Assembly (NCBI GenBank): GCA_023014335.1
Contig: JAECYW010000004.1
Coordinates: 1,550,001-1,614,000, forward strand
Reading direction: 5' to 3'
Length of the DNA stretch: 64,000 nt
Source of the DNA: Galerina marginata
Taxonomy: Eukaryota > Basidiomycota > Agaricomycetes > Agaricales > Galerinaceae
Positions 13,330 to 23,989 of the stretch are shown here, one piece after another; position 1 is the stretch's first letter, and the number at the start of each line of letters is the position of its first letter. The notes beneath the pieces are model-generated. The model had not been told where the DNA came from. It saw only the letters and a list, made by a program, of their open reading frames with translations, and searched no databases. The position numbers were made by a program, and so were the translations under genes.

Positions 13330-14430
13330 AACGAGCTACCAGTATCGAGAATACTTCGCAGGTAGCATCCGATGGGCTTCGAGTTGACAAAATGAACGTG
13401 GACACTCCGGAATCTGCATGACTGGAAAGTCGATGGTTATCGATGCGAACTCTGATTCGCAGTCCCGATGGTTGACTATAACGCGGATTCCGGGATCGAG
13501 GACCGATGCGATACATAATATAAGATAAAAACAGCGGAGCAGAATATGAAAGTTTACCCAAATTGTCCTCCCGGGATATTTGAATTTGAGTTCGGTGGCT
13601 TCGACAGCTAGCTGACCAACTTGAATGCTGGAAGCTCCAAAGTGGAGAATATCCAGCGTAGGGAAGGCCAAGGGAGTGAGGGATGACTTCAAAGTCCGTA
13701 TGACGATGCAGTAACTTGCAACTTGAAGGCTTTGTCGTGGATCTGGAGGACGAAATCCGTAATGGACACATCCAACGGCGTTAGACAGACTCATCGAGAC
13801 CATCCAGCGTTCAGTGGATTTCAATCGACGTGTCCGCTCTCCGAGACATTTACAAGCCATGACTCCATCTTTGGGGTAAGTAGTTGCCGGCTTGCGCGCA
13901 GGTGGCAGAGGCAGAATCCGGCGATGGCAGGTCCTGGATTGATCTGACACACAGATGGATATCGAAGCCAGTCTGTGCGATGCTGATGATAAAGGTCGTA
14001 CTCTGTGGAAGATGTGAGCCTAATTCGAAAGTGGCGTGAAAGGAAGGAGAACCTGTCAGTGGCTCACTGTGTTTTGTAGAAGGATGAAGGCGTAGTTCCG
14101 AACCGCATCATAATGGTAGAAGATGTTACTCTGTGGACTGCGATGCCCAGTGACTAGTGACTGGTGTCTGAGAGACTAAGAGACGGTACTTACGATCGCG
14201 CCTCAGGAATCGATGGCTTGAGCTGATCTGCGGAAGATGTAATTGAGATCCTCGACGAAGACTTGATAACAGACGACGGCAACTTACATAGTTTTTGGAG
14301 TAGGTCAGTTTTGCAGAAGAGATGACCGTTGGGAGGTAGAAACGATCTGGAGTGGTCAGATTTTGTACAATTCGAAACAAAGGGAAATTTAAACCCGAGT
14401 GGTCAGCTTCAACAAATGTCAACATCATTT
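13330..14430 (-). CDS. possible multi-exon gene or relic, unrecognised
   Basis: Reading leftward from about 14428 there is an open segment (VEADHSGLNFPLFRIVQNLTTPDRFYLP) followed by two good donor/acceptor pairs: GTAAGT near 14290 with ..TTCCGCAG, and GTAAGT near 14190 with ..GTCCACAG. A short frame NIFYHYDAVRNYAFILLQNT follows. Further left is a 204-codon open frame (13336-13950). I could not join these segments in one frame without a stop, so this is either a gene with splice sites I misread or a decaying gene. I recognise no domain. It is divergent from the NACHT gene, about 250 bases away. Confidence 0.3.
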
Positions 14431-14673
14431 CACTCGGTATTAGTCGGTAACCGTGATTAGTTGCTTCGCCGCTTCAAGTTCAACATAGGGATGCTGGAAT
14501 TGTCATTGAAAGGCGATGCTTGGGGGGCTGTACAGCCTGTACAAGACATATACGCTCGTTCCAGATGACAGGAGGCCTCGAGGCCGTGCGTCAAGTGTCA
14601 CCTGTGGGTCAGCCGCCCATGTTCATTTCAACTTACAGACTTGAATTCGTGCAGAGGTCTATCAACATCGTCT

Positions 14674-17297
14674 ATGTTTACAAATGCAAAAAATATCAAC
14701 ATTAGTGGAGGAAGCTTTCATGTTACAAAGGGCGGACGAAGTGGTCAGCATTCCTCTCCTTTAGTTTCTTGACCTCAGCACTTGATTGACCTCATGTGTC
14801 TTCTTTCGTGTTCAGGTTTAGATATCTTGAAGGACTGCATCGCTCCTGGGGCATTTCACAACTCTGCTGAACGATACGACGCCCCAAAATGCCATCCTCG
14901 AACTCGTTTGGCTGTCATCGACAGCATCACCACTTGGGTAGAAGATCGGCAGAAAACTTCGTCTGTCCTGTGGATCTACGGTCCCGCCGGCGGTGGTAAA
15001 TCCTCCATTGCGCAAACGATCTCATTGCTGGTTGAAGATCTGGCGGCCAGCTTCTTCTGGTCTCGGACCTCGCCTGGCCGTAACGACGAGACCCGCCTCA
15101 TAGCTTCCTTGGCTTATCAACTAGCTGTCTCAATACCGCCGATAAGCATACACGTAGAAGAGGCGATTTTCAAAGATCCTGCATTCCTCTGTCGGTCCTT
15201 GGAGACTCAAATGAAAGCTCTCGTTGTTGAACCGCTGAGAAAGGCTTTCATTGGTGAGGAGTACCCTGAATATGACGTTAAAAAGCCTAGATTGATTATC
15301 CTCGACGGGCTCGACGAATGTGGAACCCCCAGCGTCCAGCGGTACATCTTGAAGGTTGTCTCCACTGCCATCCCGACTTTTCCTATCCCTATCATATTCC
15401 TTATAGCCAGCCGACCGGAACCGGAAATCAGGGATTGTTTCAACAGTCAACCATTGTTATCCCTCACCACTCGAATCACCTTGGATGATACGTACAAACC
15501 AAAGGACGATATAAGGCTTTTTTTACTTGAAAGCTTCGCGTCACTGAAAGAAAACCACATTTTGGGGTCGACTTTGCCCCCAGAATTCCCTAGCCGTGAA
15601 GCCATTGACTCCATCGTTGAAAAATCCTCCGGCCAATTCATCTACGCGGCTACCGTCGTAAAATTTGTGTCGTCCCCACGGAGCAGGCCTCAAGCACAAC
15701 TTGACATAATTTTAGGGCTTGCCGAGACCGGGAAGCACATGCCTTTCGCTGAGCTTGATGCCCTGTACCGCCACATCTTCAGCACGGTGGAAGATCTCCC
15801 GAGGGCATTTGAAATATTAAGCCTTTTCTTCCTCCTCAAGCAACATCGACGACCTGGCGAACTGGTCCTGTTCGACATTAGTGTCATCCCAATCAGGCTG
15901 CAATTTAGTTCAGAATTCTTTGAGGATATACTACTCTACGAGCCTGGAGATTTTCATCTCATCCTCAGCGACTTGCATTCCGTGCTCAACGTCCCTGACA
16001 TCAAGGATTCTTTTCGAAACCTTCTTGTGTTTCATTTATCGCTTCAAGACTTCCTTCTGGACCCCAATCGTTCCGGAGAATTCTATCTAAACCCAGGCCA
16101 GGCCCATGCTCGGCTCACAGAGTGTTTCTTGCGATATATACGCCAACCCCAGCAGAAGTTGCGTTGTAAGCGACCCTTTCATTTGAGTCATAACTTTCAA
16201 ACCAATTAATCTCCTTCCCTAGGCTTATTCCACCTTGGCGAACACTGCTCCAATTCGTATCCCACAAAAGAATTACTTCAAGAATTTTTTTCCTTCGACC
16301 TGGAAAAGTGGATACGCACTCTATTCTCAAAGGACGTGCCGGCATGGGCATGTTTCACCGAAATATTGCAGTTGACTTCGTGGTGTCAAAAACATGTCAG
16401 CTTCTCCGGCGTGCTCCTCGCAACTTTCCCTTACTGATTTCTCACCAAGGAATCTATCGTCAAAGAACATTTCGGGCCTGAAAAGTCACTTTATATTCAC
16501 CATCTCCATTCACGGCGTATGGCGATAAACTTTCTTTGTGAGACCATGGCTCGACCGTACTACGCGACGGAATTTGACAGATACCAAATCACCATTATGA
16601 CCCATCCTCGCGTTGCCCAAGGCCTAGACTTCTCAGCCGTTCTCGACACCCTTTACAAATCGGTACTGCTTTTGCAGATTCCTGGACAGTCTAGGGCTTC
16701 TAGGCCCGGTTCTCTTGATTTCCTGCTTGACAATACCTTCAACATCCAAAATGAAAGTTGTTTTGAGGAGCAGGTACTTGAACTCCAACGATTCCTCCGT
16801 CGCGATGTCTCTAGGCGCACCGAGGGTTGTTGCGTGCATGGTGGGATGTATGCAGATCTAGCGCGTCAACTTGCAGAAATTGTTTTTGAAGAAACACATA
16901 CTGGCCGGTAGGTCCAGGCTGCTATTTCACAGCTGACTTTCCTATGACATCCTAGTCCAGAGCTATTCCAATTGCCATCGAATGCCTGCCGTTCTTCATC
17001 TCCAACGCTGATTACTCGCCAGAGCTTGCCGAGTACCTACACAACCATACTATGCTCACACCCCAGGACATCGATGTCGATCCTAATTACCTGGATTTGG
17101 TGGATGCCATTGACGTGCATCGAAAGGTAAGATAAAATTTCCCCTCTTTTGCCAGAAATTTCGAACGCTGGCAATGCGATTAGAGGAAGCCCGAAGTCAA
17201 CGCCACGCTCACTGTCGTTAATGTGAATGAGCCACCGGGTACTACAGCCCTGGCCTTTACCTTTAGCGACTGGCTTGCGGGCATTTTCAAAAGCTAA
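14674..17297 (+). CDS. NACHT-domain NLR-like STAND NTPase
   Basis: Six exons: 14674-14740, 14816-16165, 16223-about 16395, 16450-16907, 16961-17126, 17184-17297 (775 residues if the fourth junction is right). The 22-codon first exon gives MFTNAKNINISGGSFHVTKGG, the short Gly-rich leader often seen before agaricomycete NACHT proteins. Exon 2 continues with APGAFHNSAERYDAPKCHPRTR, then the Walker A motif GPAGGGKSS at about residues 78-86 and Walker B LIILDGLDECG near residue 180, followed by SRPEPEIRD and SSGQFIYAATVVKF, typical NACHT sensor and winged-helix parts. The C-terminus is helical with no WD40, TPR or ankyrin repeats. A TGA at 16435 is in frame with exons 3 and 4; it sits inside a likely intron (CTGAT branch site, CACCAAG acceptor at 16449) whose donor, probably GTCAGC at 16396, is weak. 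Family role: nucleotide-driven oligomerisation in fungal non-self recognition or cell death; the ligand is unknown. Confidence 0.82.
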
Positions 17298-18840
17298 CCT
17301 CAAATTTGGTACACGGCCTCAGCGATGGAGACAAGAGAGGTGGAGGCTCGCGAACATCGAATCGCATACTACAGGCCTGAACAGCACTTGGGTTATGTCT
17401 ACGGTTGACAGTCAAGATTTGGGCAGCCTGAGGTATGTCATGGGTATGCAAGTCAGACATTGTTGCTTTAGTATGCATCTTCTGAATCCATACAACGTCG
17501 AAGTTGCTGGATCTTGCCTCGTATTATGAGCTGCAATGAAACTATAAATCCTTCAACTCGCTGCCTACACCCGGTGGGGCCAACAGTTCTGCTTGTCAGG
17601 CGGGTTAACCGCTGTGAACAACGCCATGAATGGCTCGATTCCTGGGCGCTTGCTTTCCAACCGTTTATATTCGTACTGGCTTCCAACGTACCCGGCAGAA
17701 AGACGTTTCCCATGCCGTGTACTTTTGCTGATATTTTCAACCATTTTTCGTTTACTCTGAGCCTACTTAATTGACCTTTGCTTTTGCCTACCTTCAGTAA
17801 GTGCAATAATAAGTCAACGGTTTCGATCAGTCAAAGTGACCATGCCACCTTCCATACTCGAGTGCCGGCGGTCGATTCGGAGTGTACTCATCTCGGAGTC
17901 GTTACAAAGGAGCCGCAAGGCATGGTTCGGGTTAACTTGTCAGTGCTTCCATGGCACTACTGGTAGTAAGTAGGAACGCATCGGTCCGCAACGTTGGCCA
18001 GGCAAGTTTGAGCAGCAGTTATTGATCTTTCGGTCGGTGAGTCCGCGTGAAAGCCTGCCAGTCAACTATTGGTACGACTTGTGGTCTAGCGATCCCTTTT
18101 AAGTGTCTTCGATAACGTCGATGTAGGGAAAAAGCAGATTTTTCTGGAATCTGCTACGATCGGCGCCTTGTTAAGGCGCGCTGGCGACCTTGACTATCCA
18201 CTATGCAACCGGAGGACTGGATTGGAATTCTCCAATTCGAATCCAGAACGCCAAATGGGAGATGAATAATCAATCCACCACCTGCAATCCCTGGATAGAG
18301 TACGTGAAAAAACCCAGACCCTCCGAGTGTAAAGTGGGCATCGGTCATGATTGCCCAAGCAATATTTAGGTGGCAAGGTTGAATGGCTACGGTGAGTAGG
18401 GCATGTCACCTAACCAAATGCAGGGTGAAGTGCCAGACTAAGTATATGGTTGCATGCCACGATGAAATTTTGTCCGACTTCAATTCGCGTGAGGAGAGTG
18501 AACCGGAGTCAGATTCGTGGTTCGTCATGGTTCGCAAACCGTAACGGAATAAAAATCCTGACGAATCGAACTAGAGAGTCTTGAGGATCGACCGGAAAAC
18601 CCGCCCTGCTTATCGAAACCAGATTATCAGAAAAATGGCTTGTTAGGAATGGCTGATATGTACTAGAATTTCCGCGACCCAGAGCCAATGGTACGAACAG
18701 TCGTGGATCCTACAAAAAATTGTCGACGCCAAGTCCTACACAAAAAAACTGGCGGGAACGCGTCGGCGAGAGGCGTTCAGAGCACTGAACGGAGACGAGA
18801 GTAAGGAAGGGAGAGCAGAAAGGGAAGGGTCAATCTGATT
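17298..18840. other. intergenic, no supported gene
   Basis: Short frames on both strands lack splice signals and domains. The stretch separates the NACHT gene from the urease promoter. Confidence 0.5.
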
Positions 18841-18841
18841 C

Positions 18842-18927
18842 GATCTTATCGACCGCAATCTAATCTATGTATCTGCGGGCCGGAGAGCCGGGATGGACCA
18901 AGTCGCGGTCGCGCCGTTATCTTATCC
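18842..18927 (+). promoter_or_regulatory. GATA-factor sites upstream of urease
   Basis: CTTATC at 18845-18850 and TTATCTTATC at 18918-18927 give three GATAAG/GATAA cores on the minus strand, 176-258 bases before the urease ATG. In fungi, paired GATA sites bind nitrogen-catabolite activators of the AreA/Nit2 type, and urease is a nitrogen-scavenging enzyme, so control by nitrogen status is a reasonable inference. Confidence 0.5.
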
Positions 18928-19102
18928 CACACTCAGGCCCTGCCTCCCACCACCACCAGCCCCCAGTGCTTCAGGCTAGAAAGAACCGCTCAAGGAGTTC
19001 GCGACAAGTTTATGTCACTTGAGTTCTGAAGACTTAACCCCTCAGCCGCTTTTCAGACAGGAAGTAGGAAATTCAGCTTGAGAGCGAGCTCAATCCCACA
19101 AA

Positions 19103-22100
19103 ATGCATCTCCTTCCTCGAGAAGAAGCCAAGCTCCTGTTACACCAGGTCCGCGCCTTCGATTACTCTTGCTTCTCCCAGGAATTCACTCCCAACAGGCG
19201 GGCTTCCTTGCCCAAAAACGCCTCGCACGCGGCCTGCAGCTCAACCAAACCGAAACCGTTGCCCTCATCGCCTCGGTCCTTCAGGAACGCATACGCGACG
19301 GGAAGCACTCCGTCGCGGAGCTCATGCACCATGGGAAGACGCTGCTTGGACGGAGGCACGTCCTTCCCAGCGTGCCAGCGCTGCTGCACGAGATCCAGGT
19401 GGAAGGGACGTTCCCGGACGGGTGAGTGGGTGCTTTTAGTGTATTTTTGTGCGTGGAATCAGTATCTGATCATGGGGTCTTATGCAGAGTGTTTCTAGTT
19501 ACAGTGCACGACCCCATCTGCACTGAGTCGGGTAACCTCGAAGCGGCGCTTTATGGATCGTTCTTGCCCATTCCAGCTGAGGCTGCTTTCCCTGTGATCG
19601 ACGCGGCGGAGTATGCGACAGAGAAGATGCCTGGTGCGATCATCGCGAGGAAGGAGAGCATCGTGCTGAACAAAGGCAGGGAGAGGGTGCGGTTGAGAGT
19701 GACGAACAACGGGGATCGACCTGTCCAAGTGGGTATCGTCATCTTCACTTTTGTTCCGACGTCTAAAAACCACCCTACACTTGAAGATAGGCTCACACTA
19801 CCACTTTATCGAGACGAACCCCCTGCTCTCCTTCGACCGCCTCAAAGCATATGGAAAGCGACTCGATATCCCCGCCGGCACAGCCGTGCGCTTTGAGCCA
19901 GGCGATGTCAAGACAGTCACGCTCACCTCTATCGCCGGGGCACGCGTCGTCTCTGGCGGAAACAACCTCGCATCGGGTGTCGTTGATTTCTCTGTTGTTC
20001 GAACGGACGCGATCATTCAGGGTTTATTGCAGAAGGGCTTTGCACATGTGCCAGAACCGGGGGCGTTGGAGGTGCGAGAAGATACGGAGATGGGGCGGGA
20101 GGCGTATATTTCGATGTTTGGGCCGACGGTTGGCGATCGGGTGAGGCTTGGGGATACGAGTTTGTGGATTGAGGTTGAGCATGACGAGGTGGGTTTTTCC
20201 TCCACCTACTTCCTGTCATTGCTTTTTTTATATGATATATTTGAACGTTGAAAGCTGATTGCTTCTTTCTTTTCAGACAGTTTATGGAGACGAAGCCAAA
20301 TTCGGCGGAGGTTAACTTGCTATTCATCATCCTATCTGATGCCGTATTCTAATCGAAAATATTAAATACCTAGGTAAAACAATCCGTGAAGGAATGGGCC
20401 AGGCCACCAATCGATCCTCTGACGAGACCCTTGATCTCGTCATCACCAACGCGCTCATCATTGATTGGTCTGGGATCTACAAGGTATGCAATAAAATATA
20501 GCAAGTCCGCTTTGTTAACCCCTTCTCATAGGCAGACATCGGTGTTAAAAACGGTGTTATCGTTGGTATCGGTAAAGCAGGAAACCCCGACATAATGGCC
20601 AACGTCCACCCTGCCTTGATCATAGGCTCTTCTACCGAGGTCATCGCTGGCGAGAAACTCATCGTCACCGCAGGCGCCGTCGACGTGCACGTGCATTATA
20701 TCTGTCCACAACAGGTACATCTCTTATCCCCCACAAGTCCCTCCAACTAACATCATTCAACGACCCCAGGTCGAAGAAGCCCTCGCAGCAGGCACGACTT
20801 CCATGATCGGTGGCGGCACCGGGCCATCCGCGGGCACGAACGCGACGACCTGCACGTCGAGCAAGTTCTATATGGAGCACATGCTCCGCGCGACAGACGG
20901 GCTGCCCGTCAACTTTGGCTTCACGGGCAAGGGGAATGACGCCGGACCGACGGCGATGGAAGAGATCGTGCGCGCGGGGGCGTGCGGGTTGAAGCTTCAT
21001 GAGGACTGGGGGAGTACGCCGGCTGCTATAAGGAGTTGTTTGGATGTGGGGGATCGGTATGACGTGCAGGTTAATATACATACGGATACGCTGAATGAGA
21101 GCGGTTTTGTTGAGAGTGGGTGGTTTGTTTTTGACCTCTCTGGGTTTGAACTGATTGATTGTGATGGGAATTAGGTACGATTGCTGCTTTTGAAAACAGG
21201 ACCATCCACACGTATCACACTGAAGGAGCCGGTGCGATTTTATCTTCCTCTGTCTATCGATTTATTGGCTTTTTTAACTTTCTTTCAGGCGGAGGCCACG
21301 CACCTGATATCATCGTCGTCTGCGGTCTTCCAAACGTGCTTCCATCATCTACAAATCCCACTCGGCCATATACTAATAACACCCTGGATGAGCACCTCGA
21401 CGTAAGCGCAAAACATTCGTCCATCCAGCTTTCCCGTACTCAATTTTTGTAAACCAGATGCTCATGGTCTGCCACCATCTTGACCGCGGCATCCCAGAAG
21501 ACCTCGCCTTCGCAGAATCGCGTATCCGCGCTGAGACCGTTGCTGCCGAAGACGTCCTGCACGACTCCGGCGCCATCTCTATGATTTCGTCTGACTCGCA
21601 GGCCATGGGCCGCGTCGGCGAGGTGATAAGCAGGACCTGGCGTACGGCGAGCAAGCTGAGGGAGTTTAGAGGCCCGCTTACGGAGTTGGGTGATGTCGAG
21701 GGGCGGGATAATGGGAGGGTGAAGCGATATGTGGCGAAGTATACTATCAACCCGTGCGTTGACTTTGTCTTTACATTTGCTCTTCTTGTGGCTGGTTTGC
21801 TGATGTGTTGGTCCTGCAGTGCGATCACGCATGGGATCAGCCACCTTGTGGGGCATGTTGCGGTGGGCACGCTTGCGGATCTCGTCCTCTGGAAACCGGA
21901 GAACTTTGGCTCGAAGCCTGCTATGGTCTTGAAGTCAGGCGTTATCGCCTGGGCACAGGTGTGTACCCACCATCTACCTTCTGTCCTATCCATAGTATTT
22001 TGAATCACTTCGGTTCTAAACATAAAAATTAAATCCACTAATCCAACCGCAGATGGGCGACGCCAACGCCTCCATTCCCTCTGTGCAGCCCTTCTACTCC

Positions 22101-22385
22101 AAGCCGATGTGGGGCGCCAAACCCGCATCTGCCGCGCGCAACTCCATCGCTTTCGTCTCGCAGGCGTCCATCGATACCGGGTCGCTCCTGGGGTACCAAC
22201 TGGGAAAGCGCTGCGAGCCGGTGCGCGGCTGCAGGACAATATCGAAGAAGGACATGAAATGGAACGACGCGACGCCGAAGATGACAGTCGACCCGGAGAA
22301 CTACGAGGTGCGCGCGGACGGGGTGCTGGCGGATATTGAACCCGCGCAGAGGTTGCCCCTGGGGAGAGCTTATAATTTGTTCTAG
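19103..22385 (+). CDS. urease, fused gamma-beta-alpha fungal form
   Basis: Hydrolyses urea to ammonia and carbamate in the cytosol with a dinuclear nickel centre. Thirteen exons: 19103-19147, 19198-19421, 19488-19732, 19791-20188, 20277-20310, 20374-20483, 20532-20714, 20770-21115, 21175-21231, 21289-21401, 21458-21753, 21820-21958, 22053-22385. They give 840 residues in one consistent phase, the usual length. The ATG is set by the canonical start [15 protein letters not shown]. The gamma part contains [17 protein letters not shown], beta [20 protein letters not shown], alpha starts near [21 protein letters not shown]. Active-site motifs are all present: HVHYICPQ (Ni His-x-His), [15 protein letters not shown] (carbamylated Lys), [25 protein letters not shown] (Ni His), and [12 protein letters not shown] (mobile flap Cys and His). 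No accessory urease genes are adjacent. The 3' two thirds are repeated downstream. Confidence 0.96.
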
Positions 22386-23050
22386 TGGAATTTTTGACAA
22401 AAATTCTGGGCGGCTTTTGGGAGGTCAGGAACGGGCGCCTGTTTTTCTTGGCAGCATTTTCTTTTTCTCTCACCTGATGGAAAGGACTGATGGACACTAC
22501 TGACAACTCGTGGAATCACAGAATGTATGTATTTGTATTGGGAACTCGCTGGTAAAGGGTGAAATGAAATCATGGAGTGTATTTACTGTATTCTTAGGAT
22601 GCTTCTCCCTTCGGGTTTTGCTTTTCAGCGTGTTCGTGTATCAACTTGTCAACATTGTTAATTAAAACTATAAGATCAGCGAAATCTAACCAACTTATTT
22701 GCCTTCAAAGATAATTGTGGTTTACTGGCTACGAAGATAATTATAAGGCGCAAGATACGCCAAGGATAAAGCTTGTAAATCGGAGATTGACCCCCGGAAT
22801 ATATTTCGCACTGCCCCCTCGCATTGTCCGATGGTCCAGGCGGTCTCGTGAGCAAAAAAGTTCAGTCCTCAGATTAGGATAAGGGGAGTTTAGGCGATGG
22901 GGTGATTGTGTTTGCGGTTGACAGCTGCCATTACAATGTCAGAATAGAAATGGACATCTTCGTCTGGCTGGTTTACTCAGCTAAAAGGCGGATGCATTTT
23001 TCAAGTAAATGGGGAATATGAGTCAGAAAGCCTGACGGATCTACTCTGTT
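20594..23050 (+). repeat. segmental duplication, copy 1 (within urease)
   Basis: Starts in exon 7 of urease at the codons for MANVHPAL, runs through the stop codon and continues about 665 bases downstream. It pairs with 25965-28438. Introns differ strongly (intron after exon 10 by roughly a quarter), exons differ mainly at silent sites, and the last exon plus downstream DNA differ at only about 1-2% of sites. No short direct or inverted repeats were seen at the breakpoints. Confidence 0.93.
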
Positions 23051-23489
23051 CATCAGCAAAAGTGCACATTTAGGATAATCGATGACAGTGAATATAAGGT
23101 AGCCGAAATTATGATAGCAGAATATCAGCAAGCTGCAACAAATGCAGGTAAGATATAAGGACTTCAAACTCACCCAGCCGAATATAATTGACGGTCAGAA
23201 ATATGGTCGGGTTGCGAACAGCCTAGGAGAATTTTAAGAGATTAAAATTTGGCTGTGACTTTCGCGAGGACCTCCTGAGCGCTTGGAATAAATTTGAGCT
23301 GATTACATATGACCTAGGATTGTTATCAACGAAAACAAGGCCTATGAAATTGTGATGAGGTATTATAAGAGGCAGACTTTATTGCGGGTGAGATACAAAT
23401 TAGGTGCGAGAATCAGTTGGTAATTATAAGACTATTGAAATTACGACGAGACAATCTGAGAGGTTATATTCTGGCATGCACTAAATGCC
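23051..23489. other. A/T-rich intergenic sequence
   Basis: No gene or repeat found here. Confidence 0.4.
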
Positions 23490-23888
23490 CTAATACTGTA
23501 CGGAACCAAGAGTAGCCAGGTCTTCAACGAACTCCTGTCCTCCAGTCCCATCCTCAAATGTTCCCTCATCTTCCTCATGCTTGTCTTCATCATCTTTGCC
23601 TTGCTCGTCGTCGTCGTCGTCGTCTTCTTCTGGGTCCTCGTAGCCGTAATCAAGGAGCTCGGATTCCGACAACGCTTCATCTTCAACTTCAGCACTTTCG
23701 GTAATGTTGGCATCCTGTTCGTCCTCTTCTTGAGCCTCTGCATACTGTTTCTGGCGATTATCCCGTAAATCAATGTCCATTGCGTGTCGGTTGTTCTTAA
23801 ATATGTCGGTTGCAGCTCTTGTGGATGCATGGCCAATACCGCCGCCTCGAAATCGCATGACAATATCACGATCAACAAACCTGGGCAA
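23490..23888 (-). CDS. acidic 'MRFRGGG' protein fragment, probably transposon-associated
   Basis: Frame beginning MPRFVDRDIVMRFRGGGIGHASTRAATDIF and ending in a long Asp/Glu-rich tail (YGYEDPEEDDDDDD and similar). Short proteins with an MRFRGGGxGH core plus acidic tail are, as I recall, very common in agaricomycete genomes next to DNA transposon remains; I could not check this here. An upstream piece at about 23930-23990 (TIKIRTGF-like) may be a preceding exon joined through an intron ending near 23889. No transposase domain is visible nearby, so this is probably a stranded fragment. Confidence 0.5.
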   Translation of the reverse strand: MPRFVDRDIVMRFRGGGIGHASTRAATDIFKNNRHAMDIDLRDNRQKQYAEAQEEDEQDANITESAEVEDEALSESELLDYGYEDPEEDDDDDDEQGKDDEDKHEEDEGTFEDGTGGQEFVEDLATLGSVQY

Positions 23889-23989
23889 AAATACGGGTAA
23901 TTATTGGGAGTTTGGTGAACATAAGACTTACATATTGATGTAAAACCGGTCCTGATCTTTGTTGTCATCCAAAACTGACCGCGCAATGG

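Noticed and set aside
16438..17297. Separate small gene beginning at the ATG at 16519
   Set aside because: It shares the reading frame of NACHT exon 3, and the intron signals around 16433-16449 join both parts into one gene.
18154..18420. Short minus-strand frames between the NACHT and urease genes
   Set aside because: Two overlapping frames with no similarity to anything recognisable.
20665..22506. Long minus-strand frames opposite the urease gene (up to 377 codons)
   Set aside because: Shadows caused by the GC-rich third positions of the urease exons; they run across introns and lack splice sites.
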